Part shown: piece after piece, positions 43,264-52,667 of the stretch
Position numbering within the stretch: position 1 is the stretch's first letter
How the letters are laid out: each line of letters begins with the position of its first letter
Source of the DNA: Planctomycetaceae bacterium
GTDB taxonomy: Bacteria; Planctomycetota; Planctomycetia; Pirellulales; UBA1268
Assembly (NCBI GenBank): GCA_011523305.1
Contig: WTHB01000030.1
Coordinates: 1 to 58,937 of the forward strand
Reading direction: 5' to 3'
DNA: 58,937 nt
Translations under genes and position numbers: made by a program
Notes under the pieces: generated by a model
What the model saw: the letters and a program-made list of their open reading frames with translations, nothing else
Told to the model about the DNA's origin: nothing
Database searches by the model: none

Positions 43264-44439
43264 ATGAATCATTCCCATACACCACCACACCCTCTAGCAT
43301 CTGCCCGTGGACCGCTGCCCCAGATTGTCATCGATCTGGAAAAACTGCGGCACATCAACTGCGGGCTCGGGCGATTTTCGCTCTATCTCAGCCAGGCATT
43401 ACTGGGTCTGGCCGAGGGCCGCTTCGACCCAGTTTTCTTTCTGCCCCGACAGGCTGAGCAACTCTTTGCCAGGGCAGCCAGCAGGTGTCATGGCACCATC
43501 CGGGTACGGCCCTGGCGGAAGGAGGGCTTCCAACGGTGGCTGCGACCGGTGGGGCGACATCTACCCGGCATTTGCCGGCCCGCGTTGTGGCATGTCACCA
43601 ACCAGATGTCCCGCTATCTGCCACTCGATGACCGGGTGCCGGTGGTCCTCACCATTCACGACCTGAACTTTCTCTACAGCGGAACCGCCGCCCAGGACGG
43701 ACGCCACAGGCGTCGGAAACTGGCCGACATCCAGCGGCGGATCGATCGGGCGGTGGCGATCGTCACCGACTCTCGATACGTCGCAGATGATCTTGCCGCC
43801 CACGTCGAACTCGCCGAGACTCCTGTCTATGTTGTGCCGCTCGGCCTCGCCCCGCCACCGGCTGCCTCACCGGAACGGCCGGCATGGCTGCCTGCCGGCC
43901 CCTTTGGCTTCTCAGTCGGTAATTTCCTGCCGCACAAAAATTTTCAGACCCTGCTCGGCCTGGCCGAACAGCGACCCAACCTGCGGCTGGTGATTGCCGG
44001 AAAACAGGCGACCCCGTACGGCGAGCAGGTCGCCCAGGCCATTCAACACCGCGGCCTTACCGATCGGGTCTTACTGCCCGGCATCGTCTCCGATGCTGAT
44101 CGCCAGTGGCTCTACGAACACTGCGACATCTTCCTGTTTCCATCAATCACAGAAGGCTTTGGCTTTCCCGTGCTTGAGGCGATGCAGTGCGGCAAGCCGG
44201 TGGTGATGTCACGACGCACCAGCCTGCCGGAAATCGCCGGCGATGAGGGCTTCTTCTTCGACTCCTATGAACCGGCAGCCATGGCTACTGTGGTCGACAC
44301 CGCCCGCCAGACATTCGCCGCCGACCCGCAGGCTGCCGACCGTTGCCGCCAGCACGCGGCCCAATTCTCATGGCGGGCCACGGCGGAGGGCTATACCCGC
44401 GTCTACGCAGAAGTGCTCGCGGGGCTGTCAGCCGGCTGA
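43264..44439 (+). CDS. GT4-family glycosyltransferase
   Basis: 391 residues with the GT-B fold. The N-terminal half has INCGLGRFSLYLSQALLGLA and VPVVLTIHDLNFLYSG; the C-terminal half has FGFSVGNFLPHKNFQTLLGL, LRLVIAGKQATPYGEQVAQ, and the EGFGFPVLEAMQCGKPVV nucleotide-sugar motif. GDP-mannose-type donors are common for this family, and the next genes make GDP-deoxymannose sugars, so it may use their product. The stop codon lies inside a perfect 20-bp palindrome. Confidence 0.92.
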   Translation: MNHSHTPPHPLASARGPLPQIVIDLEKLRHINCGLGRFSLYLSQALLGLAEGRFDPVFFLPRQAEQLFARAASRCHGTIRVRPWRKEGFQRWLRPVGRHLPGICRPALWHVTNQMSRYLPLDDRVPVVLTIHDLNFLYSGTAAQDGRHRRRKLADIQRRIDRAVAIVTDSRYVADDLAAHVELAETPVYVVPLGLAPPPAASPERPAWLPAGPFGFSVGNFLPHKNFQTLLGLAEQRPNLRLVIAGKQATPYGEQVAQAIQHRGLTDRVLLPGIVSDADRQWLYEHCDIFLFPSITEGFGFPVLEAMQCGKPVVMSRRTSLPEIAGDEGFFFDSYEPAAMATVVDTARQTFAADPQAADRCRQHAAQFSWRATAEGYTRVYAEVLAGLSAG

Positions 44440-44443
44440 CAGC
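44424..44443. promoter_or_regulatory. Perfect 20-bp palindrome over the GT4 stop codon
   Basis: GCTGTCAGCCGGCTGACAGC is fully self-complementary. There is no following T-run, so it is either an operator for a dimeric regulator or a terminator stem that depends on other factors. A second perfect stem, CCGCTGAA/TTCAGCGG, follows at 44467-44490, upstream of gmd. Confidence 0.4.
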
Positions 44444-44526
44444 GCCACCGCCACCGCGGCTGACGCCCGCTGAACGTGCGTTTTCAGCGGCAAAGTGCTG
44501 TTTTGGCCGTCCCGCCACGCTGCTAG

Positions 44527-45666
<1,140 letters not shown>

Positions 45667-45738
45667 CGCCCGGGAAGCTCTCCTGCTTTGGTCTGTTTCC
45701 TCCGCACGTCCACTACAGCCTAGGTGTTTGGTTTCTCC

Positions 45739-46710
45739 ATGAAAGTCCTCGTCACCGGCGGTGCCGGCTTCATTGGCAGCCACGTTGTCGACGCCCTCCT
45801 GGCCGCTGGCCACGAAGTCGCCGTGGTTGACGACCTCTCCAGTGGCTCCCGAGCCAGCCTGCCCGACGGTGTGCCGCTGCACGAGGTTGATATTCGTGAC
45901 ACCAAAGCCGTGGCAACCGTGTTTGCCACTGAAAAACCCAACGCGGTCTGCCATCAGGCAGCACAGATGTCGGTCAGCCGCTCCGTCCGCGAGCCGCGGT
46001 TCGATGCCGAAGTGAACTGCATTGGGCTGATCAATGTCCTTGATGCCGCCGTCGCCGCTGGCTGCAAACGGGTTGTCTTCGCCTCATCCGGAGGTGTGCT
46101 CTATGGCGATGTCACCGAGCCAGCCCCGGAAACCATGCCAGCCAATCCGATCAGCCCCTATGGCATCACCAAGTGGATGGGCGAGCAGTATCTGGCATTC
46201 TACGCTCGCGAACATGGCCTCACCGCCGTCGCCCTGCGGTACTCCAACGTCTACGGACCCCGGCAAAATCCCCATGGTGAGGCTGGCGTCGTGGCCATCT
46301 TCTCAAAGAAACTGCTTGCCGGTGAGCCGGCGAGTATCAACGGTGACGGCCGCTATGTGCGGGACTATGTCTATGGGCCCGATGTCGCCGCTGCCAATCT
46401 GGTGGCCCTCACCCTCGGCCCTGACTCGCTGCCAGCCGGTGAACTGATCAGTCTCAATATCGGGACCGGGGTCGGCACCGACGTCAATCAACTCGAAAGC
46501 CTGCTGCGGCAAACCATGGAAGATCTCCTTGCGGCAGCCGGTCGACAGGCACCGCTGCCGCCTGCCACCCACGGCCCTGCCCGAGCAGGTGACCTCCGGT
46601 CCAACCTGCTTGCCGCGGACCGGGCCGCCACTGTTCTCGGCTGGCGACCAACGGCCGACCTCCGGACGGGCCTAGAGGCAACCGCCCGCTGGTTTTTCGA
46701 GCAGGCCTAG
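45739..46710 (+). CDS. NAD-dependent sugar epimerase/dehydratase (UDP-glucose 4-epimerase-like)
   Basis: 323 residues from the ATG at 45739. MKVLVTGGAGFIGSHVVDAL is the extended-SDR NAD motif, VVDDLSSGSRA the cofactor-specificity loop, ASSGGVLYGDVTEPAPE the Ser line and ISPYGITKWMGEQYLAFY the Tyr-Lys pair; LRYSNVYGPRQNPHGEAGVV and VRDYVYGPDVAAANLVAL follow. It fits the GalE-like group, which interconverts UDP-hexoses. In this context it might act on UDP-sugars for the same glycan. The exact substrate is not deducible. Confidence 0.9.
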   Translation: MKVLVTGGAGFIGSHVVDALLAAGHEVAVVDDLSSGSRASLPDGVPLHEVDIRDTKAVATVFATEKPNAVCHQAAQMSVSRSVREPRFDAEVNCIGLINVLDAAVAAGCKRVVFASSGGVLYGDVTEPAPETMPANPISPYGITKWMGEQYLAFYAREHGLTAVALRYSNVYGPRQNPHGEAGVVAIFSKKLLAGEPASINGDGRYVRDYVYGPDVAAANLVALTLGPDSLPAGELISLNIGTGVGTDVNQLESLLRQTMEDLLAAAGRQAPLPPATHGPARAGDLRSNLLAADRAATVLGWRPTADLRTGLEATARWFFEQA

Positions 46711-46806
46711 CCGTCCCCAGACCGGGGGTGTCCGCTTCTGTGCACGCCCAGGCAAGCCGCAGAATCAGCATTCCGACAACCAGTCTGCTGCTGCTACTGT
46801 CCCAAC

Positions 46807-47811
46807 ATGAAGCCGCCGGCCGCCCATCGTCGAACCGCCCTGATCTGTGGCGTCACGGGTCAGGACGGGTGCTACTTGGCAGCGCACCTGCTCGCCCATG
46901 GCTACCGCGTGATCGGCACCAGCCGGCAGCCTGATCCGCAGCGGCTCGCGGGGCTCCGCCGACTCGGTATTGCCGAGCAGGTTCATCTGACCCCACTCGA
47001 CCTCGCCGACCAATCTGCCATCGCGGCCATGCTGACGCGGTATGAGCCGCAGTTGGTCTTCCACTTGGCAGCCCAGTCCTCCGTGGCCCGCTCTCTGGAA
47101 CGGCCCGCTGAGACCTTCGAGAGCATCGCCACGGCAACACGCCACCTGCTCGAGGCTGTCCGTACCACCGCCAGTCCACCCCGGCTATTCGTTGCTGGCA
47201 GTAGTGAGATGTTTGGGACCGGCCGCACCGAGGCGGTCACCCCCTCGTCCCGACTCGCCCCCCAAAACCCCTATGGCATGGCCAAGGCAACAGCCTTTGA
47301 AATCGTGCGGGAGTACCGACAGCGGCATGGGCTCTTCGCCTGCACCGGCATCCTCTTCAACCACGAAAGCCCCCTCCGGCCACAACCCTATGTCACCCAG
47401 AAAATTGCCCACGGTGTCTGCCGCATCGCGGCGGGCCAGCAGCAGAAACTTCACCTGGGTGACCTCTCGATCGAACGGGACTGGGGCTGGGCTCCTGAAT
47501 ATGTCGTCGCCATGGAACGCATGCTCAGCCAGGACACGCCAGACGACTTCCTGATCGCCACCGGTCAGTCACAGCGACTGGAGACATTCGTGGCGGAAGC
47601 CTTCCGCAGCGTCAGCCTCGACTGGCGGCAGCATGTTGTTCGTGACGAACGATTCGTGCGGCCCCACGATGGGGGCCATCCCGTGGCAGCGTTGGAAAAA
47701 ACGGCTTCCACACTCGGCTGGAATGCCACGGTTTTCATGCCGGAGGTCGCCCGCCGGCTCGTCGCGACCCAGCAGGCACAGCTGGCGGCAGGCCGTCAGC
47801 GGGCCGCCTGA
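46807..47811 (+). CDS. Second GDP-mannose 4,6-dehydratase-like protein
   Basis: 334 residues. ALICGVTGQDGCYLAAHLLA and FHLAAQSSVARSLERPAETF, VAGSSEMFGTGRTE, LAPQNPYGMAKATAFEIV and [20 protein letters not shown] follow the Gmd plan, and LGDLSIERDWGWAPEYVVAM is a Gmd line. It is a diverged paralogue of the gene at 44635: the usual RRSSTF segment after the NADP site is missing (GTSRQPDPQRLAG instead). It may be a dehydratase with a different substrate, or the reductase/epimerase acting on the product of the first. It overlaps the convergent hydrolase gene by 16 nt. Confidence 0.88.
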   Translation: MKPPAAHRRTALICGVTGQDGCYLAAHLLAHGYRVIGTSRQPDPQRLAGLRRLGIAEQVHLTPLDLADQSAIAAMLTRYEPQLVFHLAAQSSVARSLERPAETFESIATATRHLLEAVRTTASPPRLFVAGSSEMFGTGRTEAVTPSSRLAPQNPYGMAKATAFEIVREYRQRHGLFACTGILFNHESPLRPQPYVTQKIAHGVCRIAAGQQQKLHLGDLSIERDWGWAPEYVVAMERMLSQDTPDDFLIATGQSQRLETFVAEAFRSVSLDWRQHVVRDERFVRPHDGGHPVAALEKTASTLGWNATVFMPEVARRLVATQQAQLAAGRQRAA

Positions 47812-48839
47812 CTGGTCCCGGTCTGGATGATGACACTCGGTGACACAGCACCATCTGCCGGTGGGCACGGCTCCCCCAGCCCATCCACTGCGGCACAGCA
47901 GATCGTCTGCATCAGCGTACCCGAACGCAGATAAAGCGGCAGCCCGTGCTGCCGACCGATAATGCGATGGGCGTTGAGCATGCTGAAGTCGACCTCGGCA
48001 GGCATCCAGCGACGAGGCATGCCGACATAGCCCAACGCAGCGGCTTTCAGCCGTGGGTCGAGCAGGTGGTAGAACCGCAAGGCGTCGTCACGGGTGTTGA
48101 TGATCAGGCTGACGCTCTCAACACCCGCAAGCATGTCGCGATACGGCCCACGGGGCGCAAAGGCATCGCAGCGGACGGCTGGCGCGACGAACACCAGGCG
48201 GGTGCTGCCCGGTCGCGTTCGCCAGGGAGCCCCGAGATGACCCGCGGACTCGGCCCGAGCCAAATCCTCCAACGCTTCCAACGTGATCAGAGCCCCGAAG
48301 CTGTACCCGATGATGGCCACCGGTCGTTCCGGCGGCACCTGACCGAGCAGCCAGGCCAGATACCGTCCTTCGGTGTAGCAGCGGCGATATTTCGCCCGGC
48401 CATCCTTGAGGAGGCAGCCGTCCTGCTGGCTGGGCCAGGAATAGATCAGCGTCCGGACGGGCTCGTCACGTCCGCATACCTGTCGACAGCGGCGGGCCAA
48501 GGCCAACCCCTGCTGCTTGGCCGAAGCCGAGTCATAGCGGTTGCCGTGAAGAAAGATCACGAGCGGACCCGTCCCAGCCAAGAGTGACTCCAGATCAGCC
48601 GACATCCAACAGCGTTCATCACCGGCATACCGCTGCACAGTCGGCGCAGCGGTGTCGGGCATCTGACAGATCCCAGGAAGCCGCCGCGTGCTGAGCACCC
48701 AGGCATCTGGTAAGTCGCAGGGTGGGGGCGGACAGTCACCGGCTGTGCACGCAGTCGCAGCAGCCATCACGGCCAGCCCGCTCACCAGCACCAGCACAAC
48801 GCTGGCGAGCCGTCCGCGGTGCAGCCTTGGCTGACTCAT
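47796..48839 (-). CDS. Exported alpha/beta hydrolase
   Basis: 347 residues from the ATG at 48839; the frame extends 45 codons further without recognisable sequence. An N-terminal hydrophobic segment (LASVVLVLVSGLAVMAAATA) followed by Cys suggests a signal peptide or lipoprotein. GPLVIFLHGNRYDSASAKQQ and LIYSWPSQQDG resemble DUF900-type hydrolases, and VAIIGYSFGALITLEALEDL holds the GxSxG nucleophile Ser. It would be a serine hydrolase in the periplasm or membrane. The substrate is unknown. It is divergent from the Cys-rich lipoprotein gene at 49085. Confidence 0.82.
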   Translation of the reverse strand: MSQPRLHRGRLASVVLVLVSGLAVMAAATACTAGDCPPPPCDLPDAWVLSTRRLPGICQMPDTAAPTVQRYAGDERCWMSADLESLLAGTGPLVIFLHGNRYDSASAKQQGLALARRCRQVCGRDEPVRTLIYSWPSQQDGCLLKDGRAKYRRCYTEGRYLAWLLGQVPPERPVAIIGYSFGALITLEALEDLARAESAGHLGAPWRTRPGSTRLVFVAPAVRCDAFAPRGPYRDMLAGVESVSLIINTRDDALRFYHLLDPRLKAAALGYVGMPRRWMPAEVDFSMLNAHRIIGRQHGLPLYLRSGTLMQTICCAAVDGLGEPCPPADGAVSPSVIIQTGTSQAAR

Positions 48840-49030
48840 GCCCGACCGGCCACTGACTGGTTGGAAGCCCTCGCTCAACACTGGATCGCTACTCACACCG
48901 TTGCCACGGGAATACTCGCCGCACTGCTCAGCGGGGGAGGCTGCGGCCTCGGCAAACTTTGCCGGCGTCGCCACAACCCTAGCACGCCGTTTTTGTCAGT
49001 GCTGAAAATTTGTGCCGTCACGGCGCGAAA

Positions 49031-49045
49031 CCGTGGGGTAGGGTT
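49031..49045 (+). promoter_or_regulatory. CCGTGGGGTAGG motif upstream of a Cys-rich lipoprotein gene
   Basis: CCGTGGGGTAGGGTT lies about 40 nt before the start codon at 49085. A 14/15 match, CCGTGGGGTAGGTTT, lies at 54836 upstream of the other Cys-rich lipoprotein gene. It is probably a promoter or regulator site shared by the two; the role is inferred from its recurrence only. Confidence 0.45.
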
Positions 49046-49084
49046 GCCTACTGGCCGTTTCCCCGACGTCCACAAGGAGTCCCC

Positions 49085-49372
49085 ATGAAACGCACGCTCT
49101 GTCTGCTCATCGCCCTCAGTTGCCTGGCCACCCTGCCCGGCTGCAGCAGTTGCTTCGGCAATGGCTGCCGGCGGTCCTCTTTTATGGAGTTTCGCAACAC
49201 AGGCCGGGGGATCTACCACCGCGAGTGTGGCACGCCGTGCAGCCCCTGCAATGCCGCCCCCTGCGGCTGTGAGCCCTGTGGCAACGCGGCTCCTTGCTGC
49301 GAAGGCGTGATGAAGGAAGGCACTGTGGTTCGTCCCAGCGCAACAATGAGTGAACCGGGTACGTTTTCCTGA
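49085..49372 (+). CDS. Small Cys-rich lipoprotein (first of a pair)
   Basis: 95 residues from the ATG at 49085, with AAGGAG 5 nt upstream. The signal peptide ends in the lipobox LPGC. The mature part is Cys-rich (about 13 Cys), with ECGTPCSPCNAAPCGCEPCG and APCCEG. The family is not recognised. The protein at 54941 has the same plan (signal, lipobox, then CSQPCG and NPCNACG), and both genes share an upstream motif. The cysteines could bind metal or form disulfides in the envelope. They flank the ffh-rpsP-trmD-rplS-yraN block. Confidence 0.82.
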   Translation: MKRTLCLLIALSCLATLPGCSSCFGNGCRRSSFMEFRNTGRGIYHRECGTPCSPCNAAPCGCEPCGNAAPCCEGVMKEGTVVRPSATMSEPGTFS

Positions 49373-49510
49373 TCGCCCAGTGTCCTGTTCCCGAACGGAA
49401 TCGCCCCACACCCGACCCGAACAACCTCTTCCGGCTCCCCTTGATGATGCGCCGCTCTTGCCGGCCACGCATCGGGCCTTGCGACACACTGGGTGTTCGC
49501 TCCCGATTCG

Positions 49511-49546
49511 AGCGGCTCGTCATCGAGGGGAGCCGGCTGCTTTTTT
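49511..49546 (+). terminator. Intrinsic terminator before ffh
   Basis: AGCGGCTC (49511-49518) pairs with GAGCCGGCT (49530-49538, one bulged G) around an 11-nt loop, followed by GC and six T. It would stop transcription from the lipoprotein gene before ffh. Confidence 0.5.
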
Positions 49547-49561
49547 ACCGGCCCCGGCAGG

Positions 49562-49567
49562 TATACT
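49562..49567 (+). promoter_or_regulatory. Possible -10 box for a leaderless ffh transcript
   Basis: TATACT ends 6 nt before the ffh ATG. It lies in the loop and stem of a perfect hairpin (CCGGCAG at 49554-49560, CTGCCGG at 49566-49572) that abuts the start codon. No Shine-Dalgarno is present and no good -35 is seen. Confidence 0.35.
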
Positions 49568-49573
49568 GCCGGC

Positions 49574-51049
49574 ATGTTTGACAATCTCTCCAACTCGCTC
49601 TCCGCGGCCATCAATACCCTGCGTGGCCGGGGCAAACTGACCGAAGCAAACATGCGGGACGGCCTGGACGCCGTTCGCACCGCGCTGCTGGAAGCCGATG
49701 TCGCCTACGACGTCGTCAACGAGTTCCTCGATCGTGTGGCCGCCGATGCCGTTGGCGCGAAGGTGCTCGACGCCATCGACCCAGCTCAACAACTCGTCGG
49801 CGTCGTCCACCGCGAACTGATCAACCTGATGGGGCCGGTGGACCACACCATTCCATTCCGGTCGGGCGAGGTCACCATCCTGATGCTCTGCGGCCTGCAG
49901 GGCTCCGGGAAAACGACCACCTGCGGCAAACTGGCCCGCCGCATCAAGGAGCAGGGCCGCGGTGTGCTGCTGGTAGCGGCCGACTTGCAGCGGCCGGCTG
50001 CCATCGAGCAGTTGGCCGTGCTCGGCGGCCAGATCGGCGTTCCGGTCCATACCCCCGATGGCCAATCTGACCCGGTGGCAGTCTGCAAGGCCGGCGTTGC
50101 CCAGGCGAAAGAGGCTGGCGCCTCGGTCGTCATCCTCGACACCGCCGGACGCCTCTCGATTGATGAAGAATTGATGGCGGAGCTGTCACGCATCGATCGC
50201 ACTGTCTCTCCCGACCAGGTCTTCCTTGTTGTCGATGCGATGACGGGTCAGGATGCCGTCCTCAGTGCCAAGGCCTTCAATGAGGCTCTCGAGATCGACG
50301 GCGTGATCATGACAAAACTCGACGGCGACGCCCGGGGCGGGGCGGCGCTATCGGTCAAGAGTGTCACCGGTGTGCCGATCAAGTTCATGGGCACCGGGGA
50401 AGGTGTCGAGGCGATCGAGGAGTTCCATCCTGATCGCCTGGCCGGCCGAATCCTCGGCATGGGCGATGTCGTCAGTCTGGTCGAAGAAGCCCAACGCAAG
50501 TTCGACCAGGATGAGATGCAGCGGCAAGAGGAGCGGCTCAAGGCGGGTGAGTTCACGCTGGAAGACTTCAAGAAGATGATGCTCCAGACCCGGCGGCTCG
50601 GTCCGCTGGGCAAGGTCATCGGCATGATCCCCGGCATGGGAGGCATGCAGGAGATGCTCGCCGGGGCCGACCTGGAAAAGGACGTCAATCGACTCTTCGG
50701 CATCATCGACTCGATGACCCCGGACGAACGGCGGAACCCCTCAAAGTTCATCGACCAGTCCCGCCGGCGGCGGATTGCGGCCGGGGCTGGCGTGCAGCCC
50801 CAGGAGGTCAACGATCTGGTCAAGCAGTTTGACGGGATGGCCTCCATGATGAAGGGCATGGCAGGCCTCGGCATGCGGGACCGGATGCGGGAGGTGCAGA
50901 AACTCCAGAGTGCCATGGCCGACCCGTCCGGCCGGATCGGCCGACCCAAGGGCGACACGGGCAAACGGCTGACCGCCGAACAACGTCGAAAACTCAAAAA
51001 ACAGCGAGAAAAAGAGGCCCGTCGCCGCAAGCGAGAGGCCCGCGGCTAG
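49574..51049 (+). CDS. ffh: Signal recognition particle protein Ffh
   Basis: 491 residues from the ATG at 49574 (MFDNLSNSLSAAINTLRGRG), the conserved start. The N domain is followed by the G domain: TILMLCGLQGSGKTTTCGKL (G1), LLVAADLQRPAAIEQLA, VVILDTAGRLSIDEELMAEL (G3), and VIMTKLDGDARGGAALSV (G4) with GVPIKFMGTGE. The Met-rich M domain (about 325-460), with LGPLGKVIGMIPGMGGMQ and AGAGVQPQEVNDLVKQF, binds SRP RNA and signal peptides. The C-terminal tail is very basic. It targets inner-membrane proteins to FtsY. It is the first gene of the ffh-rpsP-trmD-rplS neighbourhood. Confidence 0.97.
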   Translation: MFDNLSNSLSAAINTLRGRGKLTEANMRDGLDAVRTALLEADVAYDVVNEFLDRVAADAVGAKVLDAIDPAQQLVGVVHRELINLMGPVDHTIPFRSGEVTILMLCGLQGSGKTTTCGKLARRIKEQGRGVLLVAADLQRPAAIEQLAVLGGQIGVPVHTPDGQSDPVAVCKAGVAQAKEAGASVVILDTAGRLSIDEELMAELSRIDRTVSPDQVFLVVDAMTGQDAVLSAKAFNEALEIDGVIMTKLDGDARGGAALSVKSVTGVPIKFMGTGEGVEAIEEFHPDRLAGRILGMGDVVSLVEEAQRKFDQDEMQRQEERLKAGEFTLEDFKKMMLQTRRLGPLGKVIGMIPGMGGMQEMLAGADLEKDVNRLFGIIDSMTPDERRNPSKFIDQSRRRRIAAGAGVQPQEVNDLVKQFDGMASMMKGMAGLGMRDRMREVQKLQSAMADPSGRIGRPKGDTGKRLTAEQRRKLKKQREKEARRRKREARG

Positions 51050-51125
51050 CCTGGCGGCAGGCGACCGCCGCGAGGGCACCCCTGGCCAAACACACCCACT
51101 TTCCGTTTTTCAGAGGACGGGGGGC

Positions 51126-51153
51126 TTGGGTTTGCCGCGTTGTGATGTACCTT
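51126..51153 (+). promoter_or_regulatory. Possible rpsP promoter
   Basis: TTGGGT (51126-51131), 16 nt, TACCTT (51148-51153). It is only a fair match, but it is placed just before the structured leader. Confidence 0.35.
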
Positions 51154-51159
51154 AGAAGG

Positions 51160-51316
51160 CTCGGCGGATCGCGGGAGACCTCCTGCGGTTCGCCCGTGTT
51201 GCTGGCTGTGCCAGTGATGGCCTGTCCGCCAAGGTGGGTGGGCTGTGAGGCAGCCGTATGATTCCGGGCCGGACAGGCATGGCCCGAATGTCCAGACTTT
51301 TTGGAGAGCTGAAACC
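51160..51316 (+). promoter_or_regulatory. Structured leader RNA of rpsP, possible pseudoknot
   Basis: The ~155 nt before rpsP hold a run of strong stems: GCGGGAG/CTCCTGC (51171-51186), CTGGC/GCCAG (51202-51214), GGCTG/CAGCC (51241-51255) and CGGGCC/GGCCCG (51265-51286). The loop of the last, GGACAGGC (51271-51278), is exactly complementary to GCCTGTCC (51220-51227), which would give a pseudoknot or an alternative long-range stem. TCCA/TGGA (51291-51305) overlaps the Shine-Dalgarno. The arrangement suits an autoregulatory ribosomal-protein leader. It does not match a riboswitch or SRP RNA known to me. Confidence 0.5.
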
Positions 51317-51859
51317 GTGGCAGTGGTGATTCGGATGAAGCGGATGGGACGCACCCATCGCCCCTTCTACAGGATCTGTGCAGCCGACCGGCGGAACCCC
51401 CGCGACGGTCGCGTCATTGAGGAACTGGGGACCTACGACCCCAGCGTCTCCGACACCAACGCCCGCTGCACGCTCAATGCGTCACGGGTCGATTACTGGC
51501 TCGGTGTCGGTGCCCAGCCAAGTGACAAGGTGCGGGTCCTGATCAAAAAGTTTGGCAGCAACGGCACCCATCTCAAAGAGATGGAAGAGGCGCGGGCCCG
51601 TCTGTCACTGCCGCGGGTGATCCCCGACGCTGGTGAACCTGTCTTCGTGCCGGCTGCACCAGTAGAGCCCGCCGCTGAGGCTGAGGCACCTGCCGACGCG
51701 TCCGCGGAGAGCACAACTGAGGCGACCGCTGAAGCTCCAGCAGAAGCCGCCCCTGTCGCTGAGGCAGCCAGCGAACCTGCTGCCGCTGAGGCCGAACCAG
51801 CCGCTGCTGAGCAGCCTGCCGCTGACCCAGAACCTGCTGACGCGGACAAAGCCGAGTAG
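51317..51859 (+). CDS. rpsP: 30S ribosomal protein S16 with long acidic C-terminal tail
   Basis: 180 residues from the GTG at 51317 ([20 protein letters not shown]), with GGAGAG upstream. The S16 core occupies residues 1 to ~85, with [17 protein letters not shown] and [19 protein letters not shown]. The rest is a low-complexity Ala/Glu/Pro tail beginning after PVFVPAAP at about residue 115. Bacterial S16 is usually 80-90 residues, so the protein is about doubled. S16 binds 16S rRNA in the 30S body. Part of ffh-rpsP-trmD-rplS. Confidence 0.95.
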   Translation: MAVVIRMKRMGRTHRPFYRICAADRRNPRDGRVIEELGTYDPSVSDTNARCTLNASRVDYWLGVGAQPSDKVRVLIKKFGSNGTHLKEMEEARARLSLPRVIPDAGEPVFVPAAPVEPAAEAEAPADASAESTTEATAEAPAEAAPVAEAASEPAAAEAEPAAAEQPAADPEPADADKAE

Positions 51860-51877
51860 TCACCACCCGAGTGAGGC

Positions 51878-51905
51878 CCATGCGGATCGACCCATGCGGA
51901 TCGAC
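51878..51905 (+). repeat. 14-bp tandem duplication at the trmD start codon
   Basis: CCATGCGGATCGAC is present twice, head to tail, at 51878-51891 and 51892-51905. The upstream copy places an ATG at 51880 directly after GAGG, in another frame, opening about 43 codons; the ATG at 51894 is the true trmD start. Confidence 0.9.
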
Positions 51906-52610
51906 GTTGTCACGCTGTTCCCCGAGATGTTCCGGGGCTTCCTGGACGGAAGCCTGTTGGGTGCTGCGCAGGCGGCTGGCCTCCTCGACATCCGGCTGAC
52001 GAACATCCGCGACTTCGCCACCGGGGTGCACCGGCAGGTTGACGACCGTCCCTACGGGGGCGGACCGGGCATGCTGCTGATGCCAGGACCGGTAGTTGAG
52101 TGCGTTGAGTCGGTGCTGGCTGACGCTGCTGCTGGAACAGCCCCCCACGTCGCCATGCTGACCCCGGCCGGTCGACCGCTGACCCAGCAGGTTGCTGAAG
52201 AACTCGCCGGCCGCGATCGGCTGATCCTGCTCTGTGGCCGCTATGAAGGCTTTGACCAGCGGGTCGCCGACACCCTCCTGCCCGACCAGATTTCGATCGG
52301 TGACTATGTCCTTTCCGGCGGCGAAGTTGCTGCCATGGTGGTCATCGACGCCGTAGCGCGACTCATCCCAGGTGTGCTCGGTGATGAGCAAAGTGCCGCC
52401 GATGATTCCTTCTCAGGCACCGAAAGGCTGATCGAAGGCCCGCAGTACACCCGCCCCCGGGAATTCCGCGGCCTGAAGGTTCCTGATGTCTTGCTTTCGG
52501 GCGACCATAGCCGGATCGCCGCCTGGCGTCGAGAACAGGCCCTCGACGCCACCCACCGCCGCACAACCTTGTCAGCCCACTTCTCCGGCGCACACACTCC
52601 TGCCGGTTGA
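51894..52610 (+). CDS. trmD: tRNA (guanine37-N1)-methyltransferase
   Basis: 238 residues. [20 protein letters not shown] is the family start; [37 protein letters not shown] and [20 protein letters not shown] form the SPOUT trefoil knot that binds SAM; then [20 protein letters not shown]. It methylates G37 next to the anticodon and prevents frameshifts. The 14 bp covering its start are duplicated in tandem just upstream (51878-51905), so a second, out-of-frame ATG lies at 51880. Confidence 0.97.
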   Translation: MRIDVVTLFPEMFRGFLDGSLLGAAQAAGLLDIRLTNIRDFATGVHRQVDDRPYGGGPGMLLMPGPVVECVESVLADAAAGTAPHVAMLTPAGRPLTQQVAEELAGRDRLILLCGRYEGFDQRVADTLLPDQISIGDYVLSGGEVAAMVVIDAVARLIPGVLGDEQSAADDSFSGTERLIEGPQYTRPREFRGLKVPDVLLSGDHSRIAAWRREQALDATHRRTTLSAHFSGAHTPAG

Positions 52611-52667
52611 ACCTTACGACCCCCATCCCCCACCCCCACATCACTCACGCGTCCAGGAGCACCACCC

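Noticed and set aside
51160-51300. SRP RNA (4.5S) gene next to ffh
   Set aside because: The conserved apical segment with GGAAGCAGC is absent; the structure fits a leader of rpsP better.
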